From Rhipicephalus microplus (Eukaryota; Arthropoda; Arachnida; Ixodida; Ixodidae), in assembly GCF_043290135.1 (NCBI RefSeq), contig NC_134700.1, forward strand, positions 162,774,053 through 162,838,052: 64,000 nt of DNA. Reading direction: 5' to 3'. A model generated the notes under the pieces. The model was not told where the DNA came from. It was given only the letters and a program-made list of their open reading frames with translations, and ran no database searches. Below are positions 47,930 to 58,494 of this stretch, piece after piece. The first letter of the stretch is position 1; each line of letters opens with the position of its first letter. The position numbers were made by a program, and so were the translations under genes.

Positions 47930-50900
47930 ATGGATACACAGATCTTACAGTGGAATGTGAGAGGACTTCTCCATAACCTGGATGATATTAGAGAACTTCT
48001 TAATAAACATACTCCAAAGGTGCTGTGTGTTCAGGAGACACATCTCAAGTCCACACAAACAAACTTTCTAAAGCATTATGCCATCTTCCGCAAAGACCGT
48101 GACGACGCTGCTGTTTCGTCAGGCGGTGTCGCTATAGTAGTTGATAAAGGTGTTGCCTGTAAGCAATTAAACCTCCGAACTTCTCTTGAGGCAGTTGCTG
48201 TCCGAGCAGTGCTGTTCGGGAAGCTACTAACAATTACCTCTATTTACATTCCCCCGTGCTATCAACTTTCAAAGACACAATTTCAAAGCTTCATTGATGA
48301 ACTTCCTCCGCCATATATAGTCGTTGGTGATCTAAATGCACATAATCCCCTTTGGGGCGACTCCCGTTTAGATGCACGAGGACGCCTAATAGAACACTTT
48401 CTGTTTTCGTCAGGTGCATGTCTACTAAACAAAAAAGAACCAACGTATTATAGCACTGCACATAACACATACTCTTCTATTGACCTGAGTATTGTCTCGA
48501 GTGCTATAATTCCATACCTGGAGTGGTTCGTTCTCAAGAACCCTTTTGGGAGTGACCACTTCCCGATTATGTTAAAGTTAACAAAAGAAGATACACGCTC
48601 GCCTGACTTTCCTCGCTGGAACACCAATTCAGCCAACTGGGAATTATTTCGAGAAATTACATTTTTAGACGGAGATGAGATTGCTGATTTTAATATAGAC
48701 AATGCTGTAGCATACCTAACAAGTTTTATTATTGACGCTGCAGTGAAATGTATCAAGCAGACCAACGGAATGACCAATAAACGTCGCATCCCATGGTGGA
48801 ACGACGATTGTCGGAAAGCACGCAATAGACAAAATAAAGCTTGGAGACTACTCCGAAATTACCCGACGGCTGAAAACCTCAACAATTTCAAACAGGTTAA
48901 GTCCCAAGCCAGAAGAACGCGTCGTCTTGCAAAGAAAGAAAGTTGGAATAGGTACATCTCCGGCATAAACTCTTACACCGATGAAACGAAGGTTTGGAAT
49001 AGGGTAAAGAAGTTAATGGGTCGGGAGTCACACCCCCTACCCTTGGTAAGTAGCCAAGGGGAGAGCCTGGAGGAGCAGGCAGACTGCCTAGGCGAACACT
49101 TTGAATGCGTCTCGAGTGCATCGCACTACACAGAAACGTTCTTAAGATTCAAAGAACGCGAAGAGCGGCAACCCCTTAATACTAAACGTCCCTCCAGGGA
49201 GGCTTACAACTGCCCATTTTCATTAGCCGAACTTAAGGCATCTCTTGCGTACTGCAACAACTCGGCGCCAGGTGGCGATCGTATAACGTACGAAATGATC
49301 AAGTACCTTCACCCAGAAGCACTAAAAACGCTCCTAACCCTCTTCAATACCATGTGGGAAGCTGGATATATTCCATTGTCATGGAAAGAAGCGATAGTCA
49401 TCCCGGTACTTAAACAAGGCAAAGACCCATCCTTGGCCGCCAGCTACAGGCCAATAGCGTTAACAAGCTGTTTGTGCAAACTATATGAGAAAATGTTAAA
49501 CCGGCGCTTAACCCACTTCCTAGAAAGTAACAGTATACTAGACCCCCTTCAGTGTGGTTTCAGAGAGGGGAGGTCGACAACAGACCACCTTGTTCGCATA
49601 GAGACATACATCAGAGATGCATTTATTCATAGGCAGTTTGTACTTTCAGTATTCTTAGACCTGGAGAAAGCGTACGATACCACATGGCGATTCGGGATTC
49701 TACGCGATCTTGCCGCCATGGGCATCCATGGGAACATGCTCAGCACAATTAAAAGTTATCTGTCTAACAGAACCTTTCGCGTAAAAGTGGGAAATGCTCT
49801 CTCTAGATCATTTACCCAAGAGACTGGTGTTCCGCAAGGGGGCGTGCTTAGTTGCACACTCTTTCTTGTAAAAATGAACTCCCTGCAGTCAGTCATTCCA
49901 AGTACGATGTTTTATTCGGTGTATGTTGATGATGTGCAGATGAGTTTCAAATCGTGCAATATGTCTATCTGCGAACGACAAGTGCAGCTTGGAATGAATA
50001 AATTCTCTAAATGGGCGGATGAGAATGGTTTTAAAATAAACACCGAGAAAAGTACTTGCGTACTCTTCTCCAACAAACGAGGGGTAATGCCACTTCCAAA
50101 TATTACGATCAAGGGAGACCAACTCTCTGTGAGAAGCGAGCATAAATTCCTAGGAACTACTTTAGATTCTAAGCTCACGTTTATTCCCCATATTAAACAT
50201 GTAAAAATGAAATGTCTGAAAGCGATGAACCTCCTAAAGCTCCTATCACGTACAACATGGGGTAGTGATCGAAAGTGCCTCTTGAAGTTATACAAAAGCC
50301 TTGTCGGGTCGCGCCTTGATTATGCCTCTATAATTTATCATTCCGCAACGCCAAGTGCATTAAAAATCCTAGACCCCGTTCACCATTTGGGTATCCGACT
50401 TGCAACCGGTGCTTTCAGGACAAGCCCGATCCAGAGCCTCTATGTAGAGTCGAATCAGTGGTCACTTCACCTGCAGCGATCCTACAGCAGTTTCACATAT
50501 TTTATAAAGGTGCGTGCAAACATCAAGCATCCATCTTATTCAACTATAAACGATACGACCGCTGCCACCCTCTTCCATAATCGACCCACAGTGAGAAAGC
50601 CGTTCTCCTTGCGTGTGAGAAACCTATGTGAGGAAATGGGTGTTCCGCTGCTGGAACTCTGTCCTACGCCCACAGCGATATTTTTACCGCCGTGGCAGTG
50701 GCAGCTTATACACTGTGACACCTCATTTGTTGAGATCACTAAACATGCACCAGAAGCACATATCAAAATGCATTTCCGAGAACTCCAGTCCAACTACTCA
50801 TGCGTAGAGTTTTATACTGACGCTTCTAAGTCGCATGCAGGGGTGGCTTATGCAGCCGTCGGACCATCCTTCTCGGAATCCGGCGTGCTGCACCCGGAAA

Positions 50901-51700
50901 CAAGTATATTTACGGCTGAGGGTTATGCATTATTGTCCGCTGTGAAGCATATACGGAAATCAAACATACGAAAATCAATTATATTCACAGACTCGTTAAG
51001 CGTCGTAAATGCATTAAGATCCCTTTTCAGATTCAGAAATCCGATAATAATTGAGCTATATTCCGTTCTGTGTACAGCGTATATGTCCAACCAGCATGTC
51101 ACTATTTGCTGGGTACCTGGCCATAGAAGTATCGAGGGCAATGTGTTAGCTGACCAAATGGCCACGTCAATTATAATGCGCGCTATTAACCCCACCGCTA
51201 CTGTCCCTGCAACAGATTTAAAACCCTTTCTACGAAAGAAACTGCGAAACCACTGGCAACGCTTGTGGGACACAGAAATAAATAATAAGCTTCATTTGAT
51301 TAAGCCGCGGTTGGGTTACTGGTCCTCCGCTACAAGAACACGGCGAACTGATGTCCTATTCTGTCGCCTCAGAATAGGACACACTTATGGTACTCATAAC
51401 TTTCTTTTGACGGGCGATGAGCCTCCTACTTGTGGTAGATGTGGTGAGAGGCTAACCGTCCTCCACGTCCTCCTGGAGTGTCCGGAAGCTGAAAGTGAGA
51501 GAAAGAAATACTTTGGTTTAGCATACCGCTATCATCTTCCCCTACATCCTATTATGTTCCTCGGCGAAGAGCCGCTTTTCGATGCAAAATCTGTTTTAAG
51601 CTTTTTAAAGGATGTAGTATTGAATGTTTTTAGCCCAACATTGAATGTTTTAGCCAAACAGGTTCATAGCGCATCCTCTGTCCAGAGGATACCGCTGTGA
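47930..51700 (+). CDS. LINE-A ORF2: endonuclease, reverse transcriptase, RNase H (1,256 aa)
   Basis: Start ATG at 47,930; an upstream in-frame extension begins with TTG and is unlikely to be used. The APE-type endonuclease (about 1-215) has QWNVRG, QETHLK, GDLNAH, SSIDLS and GSDHFPI, all catalytic residues kept. RT (about 480-760) has LTSCLCKLYEKM, FLDLEKAYDTTW (motif A), GVPQGGVLSC (motif B), YVDD (about 664) and FLGTTLD. RNase H (about 955-1,080) shows FYTDASK, TAEGYA, FTDSLSVV and CWVPGHRSIEGNVLADQ, the full D-E-D-H/D set. A CGRCGERLTVLHVLLEC knuckle lies near 1,167. The enzyme nicks DNA, primes cDNA synthesis on the nick and may remove the RNA strand. Size and domain order fit the I group. 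Confidence 0.95.
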   Translation: MDTQILQWNVRGLLHNLDDIRELLNKHTPKVLCVQETHLKSTQTNFLKHYAIFRKDRDDAAVSSGGVAIVVDKGVACKQLNLRTSLEAVAVRAVLFGKLLTITSIYIPPCYQLSKTQFQSFIDELPPPYIVVGDLNAHNPLWGDSRLDARGRLIEHFLFSSGACLLNKKEPTYYSTAHNTYSSIDLSIVSSAIIPYLEWFVLKNPFGSDHFPIMLKLTKEDTRSPDFPRWNTNSANWELFREITFLDGDEIADFNIDNAVAYLTSFIIDAAVKCIKQTNGMTNKRRIPWWNDDCRKARNRQNKAWRLLRNYPTAENLNNFKQVKSQARRTRRLAKKESWNRYISGINSYTDETKVWNRVKKLMGRESHPLPLVSSQGESLEEQADCLGEHFECVSSASHYTETFLRFKEREERQPLNTKRPSREAYNCPFSLAELKASLAYCNNSAPGGDRITYEMIKYLHPEALKTLLTLFNTMWEAGYIPLSWKEAIVIPVLKQGKDPSLAASYRPIALTSCLCKLYEKMLNRRLTHFLESNSILDPLQCGFREGRSTTDHLVRIETYIRDAFIHRQFVLSVFLDLEKAYDTTWRFGILRDLAAMGIHGNMLSTIKSYLSNRTFRVKVGNALSRSFTQETGVPQGGVLSCTLFLVKMNSLQSVIPSTMFYSVYVDDVQMSFKSCNMSICERQVQLGMNKFSKWADENGFKINTEKSTCVLFSNKRGVMPLPNITIKGDQLSVRSEHKFLGTTLDSKLTFIPHIKHVKMKCLKAMNLLKLLSRTTWGSDRKCLLKLYKSLVGSRLDYASIIYHSATPSALKILDPVHHLGIRLATGAFRTSPIQSLYVESNQWSLHLQRSYSSFTYFIKVRANIKHPSYSTINDTTAATLFHNRPTVRKPFSLRVRNLCEEMGVPLLELCPTPTAIFLPPWQWQLIHCDTSFVEITKHAPEAHIKMHFRELQSNYSCVEFYTDASKSHAGVAYAAVGPSFSESGVLHPETSIFTAEGYALLSAVKHIRKSNIRKSIIFTDSLSVVNALRSLFRFRNPIIIELYSVLCTAYMSNQHVTICWVPGHRSIEGNVLADQMATSIIMRAINPTATVPATDLKPFLRKKLRNHWQRLWDTEINNKLHLIKPRLGYWSSATRTRRTDVLFCRLRIGHTYGTHNFLLTGDEPPTCGRCGERLTVLHVLLECPEAESERKKYFGLAYRYHLPLHPIMFLGEEPLFDAKSVLSFLKDVVLNVFSPTLNVLAKQVHSASSVQRIPL

Positions 51701-52031
51701 TAGCAGCCTTTAATGAGCCCAGGCCTCCATGCTCTTGTTTTAAGGGTTCTGTCGAGGCACTGGTGCTCCATCCCAAGTTTTTATTTCACATACATATCAC
51801 TTTTAAACCATTTTATGTTTCCATAGCACACATCAATTGTCATTGCCATAATCTTACTATATATATATATATATATTTTACGCACCTACAGCGACTGTTT
51901 TTTAGGCCCATTTACAGCCACATCATATCTCTTTTATCTACACTGCACATCGTACAATTCATTATCATCGTTCTGGCGCTCTTTGGCCACATCTGGCCCT
52001 TGCGCCAATAAACTCCACTAATCATCATCAA
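51701..52031 (+). repeat. LINE-A copy 2 3' UTR and tail
   Basis: Single-copy 3' UTR with a (TA) run at about 51,860-51,877, then the boxes ctggcgctctttggcc and cccttgcgcca that also end copy 1, an aataaa word at 52,007, and an ATC-repeat tail meeting the TSD. Confidence 0.85.
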
Positions 52032-52042
52032 CCTCCCTGCTT

Positions 52043-53324
52043 AGCGTTCAGCGTTTTCATCGAAAAGAGGGAAGGTAGAATGCGATTGCACCATGCGACA
52101 AAATTTTGTAACTCCGCTCGTGCTGGACGGGTTCTTAAAATTTTGTGGCGTTGTATACGTGTGGCAATACGCTTTTTTAGTCAATCTATTCCATGGAAAA
52201 AGCGTTTCAGAGGCCCTTTAAGAAAATATTTATGCTTATGGCTGACCCCGCTACTCCTCTGTTTTTGCATAAGTTGTCGTTATAAAAGTAATGGATAATA
52301 ACAAAACAACAATTAGGTGGACACATAAACTCGCGCACTTAGCCCCGTACTTCAATATGAAGTAATGTTCACATAACAAAAGAGTTCACAAAACATTGAT
52401 TCACGCACAACGGAGATGCCATCGGGTCACAGCTTGAACCCTTGCATTGTTTCCCTCTTCCGCACTGTCATGTCCGACGAAACAAACAATTCATAGTACA
52501 AACTACAACCAAAATTGCGATAACACGTAACTGAGACCACCTATCGATAACTAACCATGCGAGCAATTTCTTTTTATTTGGCTTAGTATTTTTGCGATAC
52601 TTTTTTATTCTTTAAAAATTGTACTAGCGCGCGAAAGAAGGTTTTGAAAATATTATGTTGGCCATGGGTTTTTTGCGAATGATAGTGGCCGCCTATGCGT
52701 ACAGTATTGTTTTTTTCTAAAAGTGTCTTTCGAGAAGCATCATGACGTGTACAGTCTAAAAGAATGTGCTCTATCTGCTAGACTCTTCCTATAGAACACG
52801 TAGAACATTATTTTTTCATCCCCCACAGGAATCACGTTCTATAGGTACTACCCTGTCGAAGGCAATGAATGAATGTTTCGGCAGATCTGGTAACGTTTAT
52901 CGGAATAGTAAACTGTATGCCAGACTCAATACTGTGTAATTGATAGAGTTACTATTTACAGACTAAGTTTACTTGGATAACCAAATCATAATTTGCTAAG
53001 TGAACACTGTGGATTACTCGTCGCTAGGTGTAATAATGATAAAGCAGTCTGCGGATACATTGCATGCGCTATGCTATCAGGTGGGGCATTTACTGTCATT
53101 TGTGACCTCAAATCCGCTGAAAAACTGTGTCGGGATGCAGGCTTTTGGCTATAGCGTACGTCTTCTACATTTCGTGTGTCGTTGTGCTACCAGTTTTCTT
53201 AAGTTCATTTCTCTTACACAAAATACTGAGAATTGTGAGTGGTCCAGAGTCAGAACTGGCAATCGAAGTTCCTCAATGTTGACATATTTACCAATCCTAG
53301 AACGAGCATAATATGGTTATTTTT
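52043..53324. other. No gene recognised
   Basis: 52,085-52,220 (ending cagaggccctttaa) resembles a common tick repeat. The rest is AT-rich without a supported feature. Confidence 0.4.
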
Positions 53325-53670
53325 ATGAAAAAAAAAACGCCAGGCCCGCATGCAAGGCCACCACAGTCAAAGCGAAAACTAGAAAAGCGGCCTTTCAGGG
53401 CCTTTTTAAACACTCATTGAGTAACTACTGCTAGCATGCCTGCTTGATACTCTCTATGACTATAATAATGATATTTTTTGGTAATAGGCCAGCATTCCCT
53501 ATGCTACTTTTCGTCATTCTTCTGAGAAGCGTGGTATCCGCTAAACACTTGCAAGGAGTTTTGTGCTAATTCTTCATGCAGCAGCGGACGACGATGAAGA
53601 TTTATGACTGAAGTGGGTATGCACCACAGTTAATGGGTGAACAAGAACAAGCTTCATTAATGAGTTAACA
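53325..53670 (+). repeat. Dispersed repeat, copy 2
   Basis: Second copy of the repeat at 35,805-36,185, beginning in an A-run followed by gccaggcccgcatgcaagg. Shared blocks include gcggcctttca, cactcattgagtaactactg and cgctaaacacttgcaaggag. It runs straight into the satellite array. Confidence 0.75.
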
Positions 53671-53734
53671 AGCGTATGGCGCGAAAAAAAGCACGACAGA
53701 AGAAAGCCAGTAAAACAGCATCGAGCGCATCATC

Positions 53735-54480
53735 AGTGTGCATGGTATGTTGTCATGTTCTTGCATGGCACACACGTCATCATTATCATTATTGCGCCAT
53801 TCATGTACCTTCGTCAACTATTAACGTCACGTAATACCAAACTTGGTAAAGTGAAGCTAGTGAAATGACCGCGAGAGCACTATGAGCATAGCATGTAGTC
53901 ATCTTTTACATGACACGCATGTCATGATTATCATCTTTGGACGCGTCATTTACCTTCGTTGTCCGTTCGTGTCAGCTAATACGAAATTTGGTAAATGTTA
54001 AGCTAGCAACACGGCCGCAAGCGCACCACGAGCGTGGCATATAGTCATGTTCTTACATGACACGCATCTCAGAACTCTCATGTTTGCACTAGTTATATAC
54101 CTTCGTCACCCATTCACTTCCCGTAATACCAAATTTGGTGTACTTAAAGCTAGCTAAATGACCGCGAGCGCAGCATGAGAGTGTTGTATATTCATAGGTT
54201 GTCACAACTTCAAAATTATGACATTCATGTCAAGATTTCCACGTTAGGGTCTGTCACTTATGTTCGCTATGCAGTGCATTCATGTCATACCATACCAGTT
54301 TAGCAATATATCGTGTGAATGAAACCACGCAAGATCAAGAACAACATAAAAGATAACCCATGACTTTCATGACACACATATCAATATTTTTATGTTATGA
54401 CTAATAAATTATGCTTCTTGTACAGTTATGTTATACCCCACCAATTTATTATCGATGCCATGTTCCAAACGGCCGGGTGA
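53735..54480 (+). repeat. About 145-bp tandem satellite, about five monomers
   Basis: The landmark (gtaataccaaa-ttggt and variants) recurs at 53,831, 53,976, 54,123, 54,284 and 54,430, giving spacings of 145, 147, 161 and 146 bp. Each monomer also carries a tcatgt-acatgacacgcat-tca block, and in the left part gctag-gaaatgaccgcgag. Monomers decay toward the right. Confidence 0.85.
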
Positions 54481-54503
54481 GCTAGCTAAAATTCGTATGC
54501 GGC

Positions 54504-54726
<223 letters not shown>

Positions 54727-54739
54727 ACACGCTCAATGT

Positions 54740-55195
54740 TGTCGAAGTTCGCTAAGAAATGCTTCGCATTCAGAAAAGTCACAGCTTGGCCGCAAAAGCG
54801 AAGCAATGATTCCGATAGCAACAAAGGTCGCACGCAGAATGGCAAGCAGGTGGAAACGTGCCCCAGGTTTTTCACGCACAACAAACGCACGAAACATACT
54901 CACACATACAGCTTAACGCAAATAAGCGTCTCAGTTGTTACTTCGCTTTGTCTGAAAAGTGCGCCCTTTTCGCAAACGGGGGCTGTGCAACGATTGCAGG
55001 GACCTTTGTGCGCCAGGTAACAACAGAATCTTTCCGACGAAACTCAAACTAGCAAGGCGCACAATTCTCCCCACTACAAGATAAGGGCGCGCGATCGAGC
55101 GTAGAGCCCCTTATTCTATACGTGGGCCAAAGTACGCGTGAGAGTCGAGAACTGTCACGCGCTTACTGCGCCATCTTGCTGATAAAGCTAAAAAC
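54740..55195 (+). repeat. Dispersed repeat, inverted partner of 59,640-60,130
   Basis: Matches the reverse complement of 59,640-60,130 over about 450 bp. Shared words include aaataagcgtctcagttgtt, gacctttgtgcgccaggtaa and gcgccatcttgctg. In translation both show NKRLSCY and TFVRQVTT, but I know no such protein and the frames break, so I list it as a repeat. Confidence 0.75.
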
Positions 55196-55259
55196 ACGAT
55201 AGTCTCTCCCCCTCTCCCCGAGAAGCCCGCCAACAGCGGTAAATGCTAGATATAAATAG

Positions 55260-56278
55260 CTTGCCGTTTGCACATCGAACGAGGTACCTCTCGGTGGCTA
55301 TTTAGGTGCAGCAAGTAAACCCCCGATGCACTGCTCCGAGATATGCGAGGCACACTTCGAGCCGTCGATGTTTGAGCAAGCCCACAAAGATGGGTGGAAG
55401 AAACTTAAGACTAATGCCACTCCCACCATATTTACTTACAATGAGGAAGAACGAAAGAAGGCACTGAAAAAATCACCAGACGCTACAGAACCATCGCCTG
55501 AGCAGTTATACCATCCAGAGTCATCAGAAGAGAATCCTTCGACAAGTCGCCTGAACGCTATGTGAAAGCTGAACCAAACCAGTTGGAGACAAGCGACCAT
55601 GCCTACCCTGAGGAAAGTGCTATTTCGCTGACCTTAAATACTGATGAAACAGCAGACGTACTGAACGCTTGCCAAGACCAGAGCTCTAGCACCAATGAAA
55701 CATTGTCCATAGAGCCACTTGAGGATCACGGCAGCTCGGAACGCCTTACTTCAGTTTTAAGTCTTGCCTGTGCCTTTCCAGACCAAGGATCTACATATGT
55801 GATTCCTTGCCGTTGCTCTTTTACTATGCCACCCCCTCCCGGATCCCTTGAGGGGGCAAGTTAACTACATATCTTACAGTACCATTTCCCGACAACAGCC
55901 ACATTTTGTCTATCTGCAGACTGAGGAAGCCACACCTGTCACGCCACGTCACATGCAGAGATCGCTGCAAGGGCCAAAGTTGGGTTATCTGCAAAAGAAA
56001 CAGAAGCCGACACTAGCACAGAGGGCGAAAATGTCACGAGCATTGGAAACAGCTATAACTTCACTGAAACAGTGAATAATGTGGTTTTGAAGTCGGAGTG
56101 CAGCGATTCGACAGATCCCACGAATAGCTGGAACTTCACTGAAGCAGCGAGTAACCTGGTTGTGAAATCGGAGTTTAATGCTTCAGCGGATCCTACGAAT
56201 CGTCCAAACTTCAGTGAAACAGCTGGTAACAAGGTTTCAATGTCAGAGTTGAACGCTTCAGCAGTTGCCTTCGAGTAA
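55260..56278 (+). pseudogene. THAP-domain gene remnant with 25-residue repeats
   Basis: The first part (55,326-55,565) carries the C-terminal half of a THAP zinc finger: ICEAHFEPSMFEQ, then WKKLKTNATPTIF, the latter matching the conserved AVPTIF end. The N-terminal CxxC half is absent, so an upstream exon or a deletion is implied. The frame then shifts near 55,560 and again near 55,855 (in a G-run). After a third shift near 56,060, a tail of three 25-residue units follows (NFTET..., NFTEA..., NFSET...) at exactly 75-bp spacing, ending at 56,278. THAP proteins bind DNA and include both host factors and P-element-type transposases. Three frame changes make this a pseudogene unless unseen introns or assembly errors explain them. 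Confidence 0.6.
56057..56275 (+). repeat. 75-bp in-frame tandem repeat (three units)
   Basis: The word aacttcactgaa begins at 56,057 and 56,132, and its variant aacttcagtgaa at 56,207: an exact 75-bp period, in frame, so the repeats add 25 residues each. Confidence 0.9.
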
Positions 56279-56723
56279 TTAATCGATGACACAAGAGGGG
56301 CACTTGAAGTTATTGCATAGAATGCAACACTTCGAACATCAAAGTAATCTCTTGTGATTTAGAGAAGGTGCAATAGAATGCAAGTACGGACGCTTGCAAA
56401 ATGGACCGAAAGGAAGTTTCCACGATGGCCAAATTGAAGCGTTGGGCCGCGACAGCAAGAGTGGATGCAAATGGTCAGAATAGACAATCGGGGAGAGTCT
56501 GCTGCTTTATATCGCCTGTGGCACACGGGGGTATGTGCTGCTCTGCTCTAAGTTGTGGCCTCTGTCTTCTGCAAGAAGCTTGCGTGGGTGGTTTATAGCT
56601 AAGCAATGCACCGCAAATTTCTAGCCGCCGACAGTCCCCTCCGTGGAATGGTTAACAACTACGGCTGGGGAGAAAAAATCCTTGCAATTGCGTCGTTTCT
56701 TTAACAGGCCGACATGTGTTTTG
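56279..56723. other. No gene recognised
   Basis: Nothing supported between the THAP remnant and the next SINE. Confidence 0.45.
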
Positions 56724-56897
56724 AACTCATTAGTAGCTTTCCGATTGAGGCGGAAATGTACTCCCGTGTGCTCAGATTTGGGTGCACGTTAAAGAACCCC
56801 AGGTGGTCAAAATTTCCAGAGCCCTTCATTATGGTGTCTCCCATATTCATATTGTGGTTTTGGGGCGTTAAACCCTACACATAAACTAATGAGTAGC
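56724..56897 (+). mobile_element. 5'-truncated Ruka SINE, worn 14-bp TSD
   Basis: Element 56,738-56,883 starts in the body (ttccgattgaggcgg) and has a short internal deletion before ctcccgtgtgctcag. Flanks aactcattagtagc (56,724-56,737) and aactaatgagtagc (56,884-56,897) differ at two bases. Confidence 0.85.
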
Positions 56898-57138
56898 ATG
56901 TATCCAACCATGGCACTGAGCCTTTCCAGTGAGGACCAGTACTATTCCCCTGGCCATACATTTCCTTTAAAGAAATTGATAGATGTGTTCTAATCTCTGA
57001 AGGTACAGAGTGTAGTTTTCAAACCGATGCTAACAGGAGTGATCTTTTCATTGTTGTTCATTGTATATCTTCAAGGCTTCCTCCTTGATTAAGAAAGCAC
57101 GGTCTTGTTCCTACTTAGTGGTTAGTGAAAATAAACCT

Positions 57139-57374
57139 CTCGGTGGCTAATTGGTCAACGCCTCGCATTCACGATGCGCAGGTCGCACGTGCGATCCTGC
57201 GCACCGCAGTTTTTTTTAATATTTTTTTCTTTCTTGCGTTTACATATACATAGATACGTATACATATACGGTGCATGACATCGACGCCGTCGTCCACGTC
57301 GACACCGACGCCCACGCATACGCCGGCGGTGAAATCCAGCCGGAAGTGTCCATATAATGACTATCGCAATAAAA
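57139..57374 (+). mobile_element. Third tRNA-derived SINE family
   Basis: tRNA-like head with A-box-like ggtggctaattgg and B-box-like gcacgtgcgatcc (57,139-57,205). A T-rich linker, a CG-rich cgacgccgtcgtccacg segment and the terminal catataatgactatcgcaat follow. The same 3' words occur near 32,955 and, inverted, near 58,265. Confidence 0.65.
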
Positions 57375-58254
57375 CGAGCTGATGCAACACAGCAGTTCAC
57401 TTCGAGATGTTAGTCATTGGCAGCAGTGAAGAGGAACGTCATATCACACTTATTTGAGTATGTACGACGTCAAAACTCGTGAAGAGGAGTATTCTGATCA
57501 GCTGTCGCTTCTCAGAGCTGCTGCTGCATTTTAGAGCTGTCACCTCCACCGTACGGAAACGCATGACCTCAAAAATCCGTAGATTTGCGGATTTCGCGCT
57601 GTACATGTGTCGCATGACAACGGTGAAATAGAGAGCTCTTTTTAACGTGATCTCACAAACACACTACACGCGTGGCGTAGAAGCTGTGTTACGAGGCTGC
57701 GGTCAATGAAAGAGGTGTTAGAACCAATTTTAAAGCAGTCGTGAAATGGGTGCAGGTGTAAAAAATGCATTATATACTATGGAATCAACGCGTCACGATT
57801 TCTTTATTGACTCAAAAACGGACACATGAGGTGTGGCCGTTCATAAAAAATTATTATCGCATTTTCGGACTGATTAGTTGTTTTTTACATGTAGGTAGTG
57901 CAGTAACTTACAAAAAACTACAGTAGCTTGTGATGCACGAAAGCTATTTGAAGCAACCGTTTCCTTTCGTCATTGCTGGCTAATTCGTTTTTTTATCAAC
58001 TTTCTGCATTTACTGACTCATGACCCCACGACACTCAATATTTGTTATCGTGATGGACCATCCTGCTCAATTTTGGAACGTTAACCGCACATATCAAACT
58101 ATTCTGCTTGAGATCTAGCGTTATCACTATCAGTAGGGCAAAGCGTTGTGACTGCTACATGCTACAGCTGTGTAAGTCAGCCAGTGTCTGTAAAAAATAG
58201 TTTTGCGATCTTTTGTCGCATGTTTTTACTGGTCGAGAGCACACGTGGTTCTAG
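57375..58254. other. No gene recognised
   Basis: AT-rich DNA. A degenerate Ruka-like word (acgttaaccgcacatatcaa) near 58,078-58,097 is too short to call. Confidence 0.4.
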
Positions 58255-58261
58255 TTAGCCT

Positions 58262-58330
58262 TTTATTGCGATAGCAAATATATGAACATTCTCGGGCTGG
58301 ATTTTAGTGTGGGGTGTCGGGGTCAACGTC
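58262..58330 (-). mobile_element. 3' fragment of the third SINE family
   Basis: ttttattgcgatagcaaata followed by ctcgggctggatttta matches, inverted, the end of the SINE at 57,330-57,374. It opens the foldback and TA-repeat structure to its right. Confidence 0.55.
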
Positions 58331-58343
58331 CACATCATTCATC

Positions 58344-58402
<59 letters not shown>

Positions 58403-58458
58403 GACACCCCAGACTAAAATCCAGCCCAAGAATTGGGTCAACGTCCGCATCATTCGTC

Positions 58459-58493
<35 letters not shown>
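58295..58493. repeat. Foldback enclosing (TA)n, followed by a second (TA)n
   Basis: The left arm 58,295-58,321 (gggctggattttagtgtgg...) pairs with the right arm 58,401-58,427 with a single mismatch. Between them is 58,345-58,400, 28 uninterrupted TA units. The words gtcaacgtcc-catcattc-tcg that precede it recur at 58,437-58,459 before a second (TA)n (58,460-58,493). Confidence 0.9.

Positions 58494-58494
<1 letters not shown>

Larger units (their letters stand above)
46158..52042 (+). mobile_element. LINE-A copy 2: full-length, apparently intact I-group-like LINE
   Basis: The element body is 46,169-52,031 (about 5.86 kb), flanked by a perfect 11-bp duplication cctccctgctt at 46,158-46,168 and 52,032-52,042. 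Order: structured GC-rich leader, ORF1 (46,700-47,887), a 42-base gap, ORF2 (47,930-51,700), a 3' UTR of about 330 bp with an internal (TA) run, and an ATC-repeat tail. Both ORFs are uninterrupted and all catalytic motifs I looked for are present. It is the strongest candidate here for an active element. Confidence 0.95.

Noticed and set aside
48448..51273. Antisense open frames of up to 127 codons within LINE-A ORF2
   Set aside because: Shadows of the strongly supported sense frame; no domain of their own.
55240..55260. TATA-like word (agatataaatag) as promoter of the THAP gene
   Set aside because: The THAP domain lacks its N-terminal half here, so a promoter this close would not yield a proper protein; the word is common in AT-rich DNA.
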